A program made the translations under genes and the position numbers. From Myxococcota bacterium (GTDB lineage: Bacteria; Myxococcota_A; Polyangia; JAAYKL01), in assembly GCA_030065855.1 (NCBI GenBank), contig JASJCT010000059.1, forward strand, positions 1 to 40,381: a stretch of DNA of 40,381 nt, in the 5' to 3' direction. The notes beneath the pieces were generated by a model. The model saw only the letters and a list, made by a program, of their open reading frames with translations, searched no databases and was not told the DNA's origin. Of this stretch, positions 25,484 to 34,230 are shown piece by piece (the stretch's first letter is position 1; each line of letters begins with the position of its first letter).

Positions 25484-28234
25484 GTGGTGAAAAACTGGAT
25501 TCAACATTGGGGCCGATCATGGGGCATGGCTGTTATTGCCATGCTCGCGGCTGGCTCGTTTCTGGTGTCGGCAGGTATGTTTACGCGCGTTGCCGCAACT
25601 GCGATCCTCATGCTCACCACACCGCCCACGCTGCGGTTTGCCGGAGGCAACATCGCCAGCTTCCTCGATAGTCGATTCTCAAGTTGGCGCGACCTAACAA
25701 AACAGTGGCTGCCGTACATCGGTGTTACGATGGCCGGACTGATCGCCCTCGGGCCCATTGCCACCGGTCAAATGCCCGTGAGTCAAGACCACGTTAATCA
25801 CTACTTTGCCACCCATATTTTCGTTCACGAGATGGTGCCGTCGTTTCGGTTTTTCGGATGGACTGACCAGCTGAACACCGGGTATCCGTTTGGCGATCTC
25901 TACCACACGGCCGCATACACAGCCACTGGCCTGCTTTACCTGCTGAGTTTTGGAAGCATCGACCTCGAGGTGAGCTACGCGTTTGGCATCGTCCTGGCCT
26001 GGCTCGTGCCGGCATGGGCAGTGATCGCTTGGACCCGGCGCCTTGCCGGGCCTTGGGGCGCACTGCTCGCTGGTCTTTTTTATGTCTTGGACAAGGGCGG
26101 GGATCGGGAAGGTGGGTTTATCTACGCCATGTTTCACGGGGTCTGGCCCCAACAGCTCGGGGTCGGTATCTGGCTCTTTGCCCTGCTCGCGTATGTGCGA
26201 TTTGTAGAGAGACCCACAACCCGAACAATGGCCATCTGCGTGCTCGTCGGTGGATTGGGCCTGTGGGTGCATCCCCTGAACGCCCTGACCACGCCTTTGG
26301 CAGCCATCCTATTGCTCGCCGTATTGCTCCTCAAGCCACCTGCTGATAGGGAAAAGAACCAGGGGCGCGGGGTCTTTCGCCTCATGCCGGCCGTGTTCCT
26401 ATCGGGCCTCCTGGGCGCGGTTTGGCTCGTTCGCATGATGCTATCCAGCGATGTGATCTACGCGGGCGCATCCAATTGGCAGCCTATTTCACACCTCATG
26501 GCGGATTTGTTAAACGGAGGACCGTTTGCCCATCAGTGGGTTTTTATTTCAGGGCTTGCCGTGGTCGGCGCAGTGTCACTTGGCTTACGCGCCGGGCGGT
26601 TCGAGATGTTTGCCCTGCTGTTGCCGGCTGTCCTGATGATCGCGGGTTCCATGGACGTGTTGGTAGGGTCGGACTGCGGCCTGCTCGGGGGTAAACTTTC
26701 ACTCATTCAGTATCGCCGCTTCTCTATTCCAGTAAAACCCCTGTGGTATGCGCTTGCCGGCACTGGTATCGCTACCATTGGCGCAGGACTGGTATCCAGG
26801 CTGGGTGCGGCTAGTGATCGCACGGCCCGCCCGATTGCGATGCGGTGCTTGCTGGCCGCCTGCCTCGCGCCGTTCGTGTGGGGATTTATACACCAGGCCG
26901 CCCCTGAGCTTATCCAAACGCCAGTGGGGTATCCCCTGACCCTTAAGAGGACGAACGATCAGGCATCAGTAGCGGCTATCGGCCGCGTCTTGGAACGGGA
27001 AAAAGCCACCCCCAAGCGGTTTTATAAGGCTGTATATTGGGAAAAACCCGGACATGGAGGCCTCTATCCTGTGCTGGCCATGGCAAACGCCGGGTTTGCT
27101 TGGCACTCCACATTGCACCTACCTGCCAATAATTTTAAATGGCTCAACCCTACGACAGATATCCCTACGTTGGCGCGGCTCGGTGCATCCATCGTCATTT
27201 CAAAATGGCCGCACACCCACCAACAGCTCCAAGAGATTGGAAAGTACGGCCGGCATTATGTTTATCGGGTGCTCGGAAATGCCCTTGCACCTGTGGCGAT
27301 TGAAGGACCGGGAAAAGTATCAGTTCGGGTCTGGGAGCCCGAGCAACGGACGGTGCGCGTATCAGGATCGACCCCAGACACCAGCCTGGCCTTTTTCATG
27401 CCGCCTTATCGCAAGTGGCACGCCAGCCAAGGGGGCCAGACCCTGGAGTTGCACCGGGTGCGTTCGGGAAATTTGGTTTTGACAGAAATCTCGAACGTCC
27501 GCGACGGCGAGCTCGTTTTATCGTATCGAGATAGCCTTTTGGAGACGGTGCTTTCCATTATCGGCATCCTCATCGTTATGGCGTGCGCGGTCGGTCTCGT
27601 ACTGTCACCCAGACCTGTGCCGAGTTTTTTACCTGAAGATAGGAGACAATCAGCATATCGTTATTTGGCCATTTCCCTTGGCCTATTGGTGCTTTGCGGG
27701 GCTGTACTCATCGCAGCAGGCGGCCGCAGCGCTGCTGAACAGGAGTGGATATCAGACGGCCCCAGGGGCACGGCCCTTCTTTCCGTGCTTCACCGGCAGG
27801 GACCCTCGAAAATCGCCTACACCCCTCAAAATTATTGTGTAAAATCCTATGTGAGAAATCCGGATTGGACCTGCGCGGTCCAGGATTTGAAGCCCGGGCT
27901 CACTGCAGCGCGCCGGAGGCAGGGCAAAATACCGTCGTGTTTCGCCGTTGGTGTGCCCCCAGAAGGCCGCACGCGGGTGGTGTTTGACCTGCCTGGCAAA
28001 ACAAACCAAATCAAGGGGCGGTTTCACCTCATTTCAAAGGGTGTCGTTACCGGTCATTTGGATTTTGGGCCGATAGCGTCAGGTGCGAAACCCATCGGCA
28101 CTGCCGGTAAAAGCGGCACCTATTTCCAGACAGCTGTCCCATCTGACGCACAGCAGGTGACATTCGAGTTCTCGAGTCAGACCAAGGCCCGCATCTGCCT
28201 CGAAGCAGTGGCCATATCAAGACCAAGTCCTTGA
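25484..28234 (+). CDS. Large multi-pass membrane protein, PTPS-related/GT-C-like
   Basis: 916-aa protein of unknown function. About 10-12 transmembrane helices fill residues 10-480, another pair lies at about 690-760, and the segments between are probably periplasmic. The early loop SQDHVNHYFATHIFVHEMVP ... FFGWTDQLNTGYPFGDLYH resembles the first loop of predicted membrane glycosyltransferases and 6-pyruvoyl-tetrahydropterin-synthase-related membrane proteins, where acidic and His residues mark the active site. A role in cell-surface polysaccharide or lipid glycosylation is therefore possible but not shown. The start is GTG 25484 (or GTG 25487) with a weak AGG ahead; no ATG is placed better. 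It is the only gene on its transcript and is followed by a stem-loop near 28292-28355. Confidence 0.85.
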   Translation: MVKNWIQHWGRSWGMAVIAMLAAGSFLVSAGMFTRVAATAILMLTTPPTLRFAGGNIASFLDSRFSSWRDLTKQWLPYIGVTMAGLIALGPIATGQMPVSQDHVNHYFATHIFVHEMVPSFRFFGWTDQLNTGYPFGDLYHTAAYTATGLLYLLSFGSIDLEVSYAFGIVLAWLVPAWAVIAWTRRLAGPWGALLAGLFYVLDKGGDREGGFIYAMFHGVWPQQLGVGIWLFALLAYVRFVERPTTRTMAICVLVGGLGLWVHPLNALTTPLAAILLLAVLLLKPPADREKNQGRGVFRLMPAVFLSGLLGAVWLVRMMLSSDVIYAGASNWQPISHLMADLLNGGPFAHQWVFISGLAVVGAVSLGLRAGRFEMFALLLPAVLMIAGSMDVLVGSDCGLLGGKLSLIQYRRFSIPVKPLWYALAGTGIATIGAGLVSRLGAASDRTARPIAMRCLLAACLAPFVWGFIHQAAPELIQTPVGYPLTLKRTNDQASVAAIGRVLEREKATPKRFYKAVYWEKPGHGGLYPVLAMANAGFAWHSTLHLPANNFKWLNPTTDIPTLARLGASIVISKWPHTHQQLQEIGKYGRHYVYRVLGNALAPVAIEGPGKVSVRVWEPEQRTVRVSGSTPDTSLAFFMPPYRKWHASQGGQTLELHRVRSGNLVLTEISNVRDGELVLSYRDSLLETVLSIIGILIVMACAVGLVLSPRPVPSFLPEDRRQSAYRYLAISLGLLVLCGAVLIAAGGRSAAEQEWISDGPRGTALLSVLHRQGPSKIAYTPQNYCVKSYVRNPDWTCAVQDLKPGLTAARRRQGKIPSCFAVGVPPEGRTRVVFDLPGKTNQIKGRFHLISKGVVTGHLDFGPIASGAKPIGTAGKSGTYFQTAVPSDAQQVTFEFSSQTKARICLEAVAISRPSP

Positions 28235-28291
28235 CTGAGTTTCTTTGAATATTTCTCTATTCTTCCGCCTGAAAAAAACTGGGGATAGATC

Positions 28292-28355
28292 AGGGTTTAT
28301 CCCCGTTTTGAAAAGCCAGACATGTCAAGATATTACACGTGAGGGGATAAACCCT
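28292..28355. repeat. Inverted repeat between convergent genes
   Basis: AGGGTTTATCCCC (28292-28304) and GGGGATAAACCCT (28343-28355) are perfect 13-bp inverse arms with a 38-nt loop. The same core, GGGTTTATCCC, recurs at 32883-32965, so this is an interspersed repeat family rather than a local coincidence. Lying between convergent genes it could also stop transcription from both sides. Confidence 0.75.
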
Positions 28356-28438
28356 TCACCTACAAGCATTTGGACGCTTGTCACTGGTTTCTGAGAAGTC
28401 AAACCTCATATTCCAGAGTATCCAGCAGAAGGGGTCTT

Positions 28439-30868
28439 CTAATGAGGATTCGGCGTGGGCAGTGATTGGACAGCGGCGTAATCCGCGTCAGTCGCAGCGC
28501 GCAAGATGCGATAGACAGAGCTGAGCGCGTGATAGGTGTAGTCGATGCGCTGTTTGTTGTGATTCATGCAGTACCGCACACCGCCTTTTGCCTTCTTGGG
28601 ATTGGGGTAGTAGTAGTCGTTCTCACCCAACCGAACCTGTTGCTGAAGGATGAATCGGGCACTTGTCAGCGCTCCCTTGCGCAGGCGATCGATGATATGG
28701 GGCTCGGCACCGGCACGGCGGGCCAAATCAAACGACGCAGCCGTGCCTTCTGTGTAAACAAACGTATGCATCGCCGGTAACTCGTCCAGCACTTTCATAT
28801 ACCCGCCCAGGTAATCCGGAAAGAACGCTCTGGTTTCGTCGAATTGAAACGTATCCAATATCCAAAGGGACACCAGATTGGACGCCTCGACATAGGCAGG
28901 GTCGGGGTCATAGCGGTACATCTCGTCCAGGGCCATTGCCATCCAAGGTTGGAATTGGACCAGGTTTTTTCGATGCTTCTCCTCGTAGGTGCCGTCTGAA
29001 AGCCGTTTTGCCATCTGATCTTTAAACCACTCGAGATTGGCTTTAAATGATTTTTTGAACGCCACGCGATACCGCTCCTCCTTGGTTTCACCGTAAAGCC
29101 GGGCCACAGCGTACAGGATCTCTCCAGGGTAGATGGAGTTCCTCGTGCCGTAGAAATGACTCTGGGTACCGACGTAGTAGTGGTGAAAATTACCCGCCTC
29201 GTCATCTTGCATGTAGAGGAGAAAGTTTGCCAGGCCGGTGAGGACTTTTTCCCGCTCAGGGCTGAGCTGCCAACCCGCGCGTTTGTACTGGGTGTATCCG
29301 AGTATGGAGACGGCTGCCGAGCCCATCTTGGCAGACCAATCCCCGCTTTGAGGCGCTTCGAACTCGATAATGGCCACGTCAGGGCCGGGCAAGGGTTTGC
29401 CCATCCAGCTCGTCGCGCTGTTGTCAATTTCGCCATTGCCGTGGCGCGGCGGGCCACCCCAGCGGATGTGGTTCTCTATGAATCGCATCCCTGCTTCTGC
29501 TTTTTCCCGAAGTTTTGGATCTGGTGCAAATTCATGGACCAGGGCCATTGAAAACGGACCGAGACAATGGCGAACCATGTTGTACTCTTCATTCTCTTCG
29601 TCTTTGGTGGGAAAGTAGCGATAGACATATCGCCCGTTGGGATGGGTTTGATTGTCAGCTATCCAATCGCCCAGTCCCTTGAGCGATGCGATCATGGTTT
29701 CTCGATTGACCTCAGTCATCTTTGGCACGTGGGGAGAGGCCCGGTACAGGTCCTCGATGTCCCCGCTCGGAGCACGCTCCCGCCAATGAACCGTGCGGAA
29801 CCTATCGAACGGCACATCCGCGTCCTGCCAGCGATCCTCATCCTTCAGCTTGAGTTTTTTGGTGATTCTTTCAAAGAGGCCACTTACCAAGCGATAGTTG
29901 TTTGTGATGGAATACCAGGGCGGTACATAGTGGCGCCGCTTGCCTGCTGCCATGCGAATGCCGTAAATGCCAGGTTCGATAATGCGCCAGAGAAAAATAC
30001 GGTCTCGCGGACCGATAAAGGTTCCCCAATCGTAAAGGATTTCGAGTTCGATGGTAATTTTCTGGGCCAGTGCTTGTTCCAGTTGGCCGTGTTGCTCAAT
30101 CAAGCTGGATCGCTTGTTGTAGTATCTGCGCGCTTTCTGTCCCAATTTCTTAGCCGTGTCAGCCAAGGTCGAAGTAGTGACCGTGTGGTACGAAATATGC
30201 CTGGATTGAAGGGGTCGTACGGTGAGTATCCCTGTCCATTTACCTCGTTTTTTCACGACGTCCGGTGTATTTGGCGGTACAAAGCCCGGACCGCCACCAA
30301 ATGCATCTCGCGCGATACTGGTAAGGGTTCGTTTGGCATCGATCGAGAGTTCGAGGGGCGGATCGCCGATTTCATAGTAAAAGAGCTTTTTGCTCATCAG
30401 TTTGGCTGAAAAGCGGCCCGCCGGACGCGCCAATGCCAGGCGGTTTGTTACCGTTGTTTTTGGTAGTGGATTCCGCTTTGCAATCGATGGATCGACCAGT
30501 ACGCAAGAGATACCCGCGTCCTTGAGCGCGGTGGTAACCGCGTCGACGTCAGTTCCTTGGAGCAGGTCGGCGAGTTTGTCTACCTGATCGACGCCGATGA
30601 TTTCAGTACCAGGGGCCTTTATTTTAAGGGCCGACGGTCCGATGGCGAGCATCTTTCCTTTGCCATTGATTTTTTCTTGAAATGCCTCTGTTACATCCGC
30701 GAGGCCGAGGAAGTCAGAGATGGACCCGGAGATGTCAGACGATGCATCGCCCCCTTCCCTGGCAATCCACAGGGCAATGGCTGCGAGGAGCACCACCGCG
30801 ATAATCAACATCACACTCGGCCCTGATCTTCGCTGTTTGACTGGATTGTTAGTTTGACTGGTTGTCAT
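28439..30868 (-). CDS. Membrane-anchored AMMECR1-like / six-hairpin glycosidase-like protein
   Basis: 809-aa protein, third gene of the sigma operon. One N-terminal transmembrane helix (about 17-38) anchors it, with the rest probably periplasmic. Residues about 175-360 resemble an AMMECR1 domain: RGKWTGILTV, then TLADTAKKLGQKAR, ITIELEILYDWG, GIYGIRMAAGKRRHYVPP, and DVPFDRF. Residues about 380-800 are helical repeats with aromatic and acidic residues (NGRYVYRYFPTKDEENEEYN, HHYYVGTQSHFYGTRNSIYPGE, NDYYYPNPKKAKGG) like the alpha/alpha toroid of six-hairpin glycosidases and C5-epimerases. Both calls are by eye. No catalytic residues can be named. ATG 30868 is set by GAAGGAG 9 nt upstream; an in-frame TTG at 30877 lacks one. 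It begins 18 nt after the anti-sigma stop. Confidence 0.82.
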   Translation of the reverse strand: MTTSQTNNPVKQRRSGPSVMLIIAVVLLAAIALWIAREGGDASSDISGSISDFLGLADVTEAFQEKINGKGKMLAIGPSALKIKAPGTEIIGVDQVDKLADLLQGTDVDAVTTALKDAGISCVLVDPSIAKRNPLPKTTVTNRLALARPAGRFSAKLMSKKLFYYEIGDPPLELSIDAKRTLTSIARDAFGGGPGFVPPNTPDVVKKRGKWTGILTVRPLQSRHISYHTVTTSTLADTAKKLGQKARRYYNKRSSLIEQHGQLEQALAQKITIELEILYDWGTFIGPRDRIFLWRIIEPGIYGIRMAAGKRRHYVPPWYSITNNYRLVSGLFERITKKLKLKDEDRWQDADVPFDRFRTVHWRERAPSGDIEDLYRASPHVPKMTEVNRETMIASLKGLGDWIADNQTHPNGRYVYRYFPTKDEENEEYNMVRHCLGPFSMALVHEFAPDPKLREKAEAGMRFIENHIRWGGPPRHGNGEIDNSATSWMGKPLPGPDVAIIEFEAPQSGDWSAKMGSAAVSILGYTQYKRAGWQLSPEREKVLTGLANFLLYMQDDEAGNFHHYYVGTQSHFYGTRNSIYPGEILYAVARLYGETKEERYRVAFKKSFKANLEWFKDQMAKRLSDGTYEEKHRKNLVQFQPWMAMALDEMYRYDPDPAYVEASNLVSLWILDTFQFDETRAFFPDYLGGYMKVLDELPAMHTFVYTEGTAASFDLARRAGAEPHIIDRLRKGALTSARFILQQQVRLGENDYYYPNPKKAKGGVRYCMNHNKQRIDYTYHALSSVYRILRAATDADYAAVQSLPTPNPH

Positions 30869-30886
30869 GAACAGCAACTCCTTCTC

Positions 30887-32077
30887 TCATAGCTTAAACG
30901 GATACCGGATGGTGAGGTTTTGATCTGATTTGGGAAACCGTGCGGACCGCACTGCCTTTGCTGCGCACGTGCCAACGGGCGTGCCGGCAAACGGTCCGGT
31001 CGCCACAGCCGTGATCACGCGCCCAGTGGGTCCGATGACCACTTTCAAGGTTATGGTTCCCCTCTTCTCCTTTGCGCACTGTCGCACGCGGGCGGCCACT
31101 GAGCGCATGCCTGCTTGAACGTCGGATCGGTCCAATACTTTTTTTCTCGCTTGGGTCGTCCCATTGCCACCAGGCCTGGATGCCGCGGCCTTTTTAGGGA
31201 CGCGCGCGGTCGGTGCAGAACCGCCCAAAAGCGCTTCGATGTCATCTTTGCCTGTTTTCGAGGTCCCACTTGACCGCTGTGTGGTCTCACTGACGGCATT
31301 GTTTTTATTTGAGCGCTTTGGTTTTTTAGCGCTAACACTGGTTTTTTGTTTGGTCGTAGGTGCGGTGCGCTGGGCTGAATCTTCGCTCACTGCTGCTGGC
31401 TTCTCAGCGTTTTCTGGCGATGATTTTTCAGCGGGATGGACCTTTTCATGCGCCTCTGGGGGCGCGGTCTTGTCTACCGGCTCAATGCCCTGCAACGCGA
31501 TCTGCGGGGGCGCGTTGGTTTTGTTTTGCAGGGCGGTCACCTGATCCTGAAGCAATGCTATCTGGTCATCGGTGGCCTTGTCAGCATCTCTATTAGAAAT
31601 CGCGCCAATAGCGACGGCAATGATACCCACTGCAACTGCAACCCCCACTGGGATGCCGATTATCAGGCGCTTGTCCTTAACCCTGCTGTCTGGCTGAAGC
31701 ACTGGTGCGAATGAGTTGGTGGATAGCTCGACGAGGTCGTCTATATCCTCTTCGGCTTTCTCCTCGCGCCCCTTGGCCAGGGTCTGCATATCGATGAGCC
31801 CTGAAGCGGTATCATTGGGATCGGCAGCCTCGGGTTGGACCGCGTGGTTCCGAATATCTGCGCGCTGGGCATCGGTTAATTGCAGGGCTGCGTCAGCCGG
31901 CGAAGCAAAGGCTGTTTTTGCGATTTTGGCTGCATTGTCCAACGCTGAAACCGCATCTTGTAAGGCTGCATCGCCCTTTACGGCGTCTGCGACAGCTGGT
32001 TTTTCACCGTCGTCGAGTTCTCCGAGCACGTATGCGGTGAGTGTCTCGTCGTCAATTGGCCGGTTCATTGATTTCAT
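30887..32077 (-). CDS. Putative anti-sigma factor with AgmX/TonB-like C-terminal domain
   Basis: 396-aa single-pass membrane protein. It starts at ATG 32077, overlapping the sigma-factor stop as ATGA, so translation is coupled. Residues 1-130 are cytoplasmic and begin DDETLTAYVLGELDDGEK, like anti-sigma domains, but lack the HxxxCxxC zinc site. A transmembrane helix lies at about 134-157. Next come a short coiled segment (QIALLQDQVTALQNK), a long Lys/Ser/Pro/Glu-rich spacer, and a C-terminal domain (about 320-396) with VAARVRQC, GTITLKVVIGPTGRVITAV and RSARFPKSDQNLTIRYPFKL. That tail is AgmX/PglI-like, with Cys334 and Cys371. It likely holds the sigma factor at the membrane and senses the envelope through the tail (inference). 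Alternative: a membrane scaffold that merely sits in the operon. Confidence 0.85.
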   Translation of the reverse strand: MKSMNRPIDDETLTAYVLGELDDGEKPAVADAVKGDAALQDAVSALDNAAKIAKTAFASPADAALQLTDAQRADIRNHAVQPEAADPNDTASGLIDMQTLAKGREEKAEEDIDDLVELSTNSFAPVLQPDSRVKDKRLIIGIPVGVAVAVGIIAVAIGAISNRDADKATDDQIALLQDQVTALQNKTNAPPQIALQGIEPVDKTAPPEAHEKVHPAEKSSPENAEKPAAVSEDSAQRTAPTTKQKTSVSAKKPKRSNKNNAVSETTQRSSGTSKTGKDDIEALLGGSAPTARVPKKAAASRPGGNGTTQARKKVLDRSDVQAGMRSVAARVRQCAKEKRGTITLKVVIGPTGRVITAVATGPFAGTPVGTCAAKAVRSARFPKSDQNLTIRYPFKL

Positions 32078-32604
32078 TGGCGATTCTCCCTGGCCACCTC
32101 TGCATTGGGGTTCAACCGGTCGCGCACCGCACATAGGGCAGTGGTAATCAAACCGCTCACACTGCTTAGGGACTTGCCCATGACCTGACTGATTTCCCGA
32201 TAGGTCAACTGGTCTTGAAACTTCAGGCGAAATGCCTCTTGATGGGGTTTTGACATGGCGGCCAACACCTCGCTGATGAGTTCAAATGCCTCTCGGTGAG
32301 CAGCCAGGTCACTGGGGCCCGCGGTTTCGGTTGGGATAGGATCAAGAGAGGTCGGCTGTGCCATGCGGCCCTCCTTTTTCTGCACATCGAGGGCGCGATT
32401 GCGACACACCGTGAACAGCCAAGCGGCCAGGTGCCCCTCGACGCGCTCCCGATCGGCTTTGCAAAGCTTTAAAAACGTATCTTGCACCACATCCCTTGCA
32501 GTTTCGATGTTCCCGGTGATGTTCAGGGCGTGGCGCAAAAGTGGGCGCTCGTATCGTTTGAGCGCTTCTTCAATCCAATGGGTCCGTGTCACAGCATCAT
32601 TCAT
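32074..32604 (-). CDS. ECF-type RNA polymerase sigma factor
   Basis: 176-aa group 4 (ECF) sigma-70 factor. Region 2 is at about 18-85: RHALNITGNIETARDVVQDTFLKLCK, then HLAAWLFTVCRNRALDVQKK, which bind core polymerase and the -10 element. Region 4 is at about 110-165: MSKPHQEAFRLKFQDQLTYREISQVMGKSLSSVSGLI, a helix-turn-helix for the -35 element. It is first in a three-gene operon with its presumed anti-sigma (4-nt overlap) and the AMMECR1-like protein, so autoregulation is likely, though I could not identify a matching promoter pair in the 418 bp upstream. Confidence 0.96.
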   Translation of the reverse strand: MNDAVTRTHWIEEALKRYERPLLRHALNITGNIETARDVVQDTFLKLCKADRERVEGHLAAWLFTVCRNRALDVQKKEGRMAQPTSLDPIPTETAGPSDLAAHREAFELISEVLAAMSKPHQEAFRLKFQDQLTYREISQVMGKSLSSVSGLITTALCAVRDRLNPNAEVARENRQ

Positions 32605-33023
32605 TTACCATTTTTTTCCCAAGAAACGTTATCTTTCCAAAGGTTTTTAAACTCTCCCACAAGGAGACTAACAGCTCGCGCTGTGACCGAGAACCTATTT
32701 TTAAGTCAACGATCGAGCTTTTTTTTCGTTCTTTTTCGCCTGCAACAATCAGTCGGTGATATTGCGCTATTCGTGTAATCCAGCAGATCTTTTGGACGCG
32801 GTGCCAGGTGTCCCACTGACTGCCACTACAAAGGACAGTCCCTGGGATATCCCCAGTTTTTTTCCCGAATGCAGCAAAAACCGTTGTAGGGCCGGGGTTT
32901 ATCCCCGGCCGCGTATCGGGCGCAATGCATGGAAGGCGGCGTGGGATAAACCCACGCCCTACAACAGAATTTAGGAAATCGAAAAAATTTTGTGGGGATA
33001 TCTTTGTGGGAATATCCCGGGGT
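32605..33023. other. 418-bp gap upstream of the sigma operon
   Basis: No gene seen. The part next to the sigma gene (32605-32760) is AT-rich with several T runs and should contain the sigma operon promoter. The far part holds the 83-bp inverted repeat at 32883-32965. The lipoprotein gene on the other side ends at 33024, so its terminator would also lie here. Confidence 0.6.
32883..32965. repeat. 83-bp element with 23-bp inverted arms
   Basis: The outer arms GTTGTAGGGC and GCCCTACAAC pair perfectly, then after a 2-nt mismatch GGGTTTATCCC pairs with GGGATAAACCC. The loop is about 37 nt. The inner core is shared with 28292-28355. Palindromic 'GTAGGG...TTTATCCC' repeats of this kind occur interspersed in many proteobacterial genomes. 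No coding capacity. Confidence 0.85.
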
Positions 33024-34154
33024 CTAACCGGTATTCCTCACGCAAAGGGCATTCAGTGGGTTTGACATGTTCCCGTCGCTGACCAGGCCATCATAGAAAT
33101 CCACAAACCAGGCATTGCCGGGGAGAGCGTCACTTGCGGTGGCAGACCAGGTACCGCCAGATGCCATATCTGGCAGCATCGACGCTGGGTGATAGACGGA
33201 ACGATCCAGCAGCGTTTTGAGCTCATTGACATTGGGCAACCGCCAATCAGCAACGCCCAACAGGATGCTGGTTTCGCAGTACTCAAGGGCTGCTGACCAA
33301 GTCTTTTCCATTGCGCCCTCTACTTGCCAGGATAGCCCGGTATGCTCGTCTGTGTACGAAAGCGTTGTGTCTAACCTGGCATCCCCTTTTTCGATACCCC
33401 CTCGAGATGCGAACGCGCGCTCATCGGCAGGTTCGCCGCGGACGCATCGTACAGGCCACAAGTCGTCTGTAAACCCAGCCATCGTGCTGCTGAAGCCAAA
33501 GTTGATCATCCAGGCGAGATGGATCGGTAACGCAACCCCAACATATTCCGATGAAGACCAAAAATAGGTCGTGGCTGTGTTGGGAAAGGCACGCGGGTCG
33601 ATTGCGGGAAAGGAACGGCCAAATTCAACGAGGCTCTCTAGCTCAACACTGCTGGGCAGGCGCCACGCCTCGTCAGACTTCTGGTTGTTCAAGCGCTGGC
33701 AGTATAAAGCAGCTTGTTGCCAATCACATCCTGCTGATTGCTGACAAGGCGCACCGTAAGTGTCTGGCAGCACCCGTTGCCAGGTGAGCCCGGTGAGCGG
33801 GTCATGAACCACATCACCTGGAACGGCATTGTCCATGGAGCATGCCTTGGCGTTCCCATCGACGTCCCGGCAGGTAAACGTTCGAGCGGTCTCGGGATAC
33901 TGGGCATCTTGACCGCACAGATCGGGATTGCCGTGGTCGTCACAGGGAAATTCCGTACATGCCATTTCTCCGGTTTCATCGTAACAACTGGTTTGCCCGG
34001 TTGGGATAATGGGTGCATTGGTTTCGCCTTGGGAGTCTGTGTCGACAGGTTCGGGAATAAGCGCAGCATCATCTGAGCCACAGCACGATAAAACAAGCGG
34101 CAACCAAGGAGAAAGCGCCAGTGTTATCCATAGATTTCGTCGAATCTCAAACAA
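33024..34154 (-). CDS. DUF1566 (Lcl C-terminal) domain lipoprotein
   Basis: 376-aa predicted lipoprotein; signal ends LVLSCC (Cys24 or Cys25). Two DUF1566 modules are visible: at about 110-240 (DPLTGLTWQRVLP, WRLPSSVELESLV, YFWSSSEYVG, DDLWPVRCVRG) and about 255-375 (YTDEHTGLSWQV, DWRLPNVNELKTLLD, GGTWSAT, NALCVRNTG). The repeated 'T-GL-WQ', 'WRLP---EL-SL' and 'WSS' motifs define this family of surface proteins with a C-type-lectin-like fold; ligands are unknown. The start appears to be TTG 34154, because no ATG or GTG precedes the signal segment in frame and there is no clear ribosome site. A 6-bp inverted repeat (GCATAC/GTATGC, 34180-34199) lies just upstream. Confidence 0.82.
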   Translation of the reverse strand: MFEIRRNLWITLALSPWLPLVLSCCGSDDAALIPEPVDTDSQGETNAPIIPTGQTSCYDETGEMACTEFPCDDHGNPDLCGQDAQYPETARTFTCRDVDGNAKACSMDNAVPGDVVHDPLTGLTWQRVLPDTYGAPCQQSAGCDWQQAALYCQRLNNQKSDEAWRLPSSVELESLVEFGRSFPAIDPRAFPNTATTYFWSSSEYVGVALPIHLAWMINFGFSSTMAGFTDDLWPVRCVRGEPADERAFASRGGIEKGDARLDTTLSYTDEHTGLSWQVEGAMEKTWSAALEYCETSILLGVADWRLPNVNELKTLLDRSVYHPASMLPDMASGGTWSATASDALPGNAWFVDFYDGLVSDGNMSNPLNALCVRNTG

Positions 34155-34230
34155 TATACCGATATGCTTTCTGTTTTATGCATACAGGTATTTGTATGCC
34201 TATTTTGTTCGATTTGTCAAACTCGGGTTA

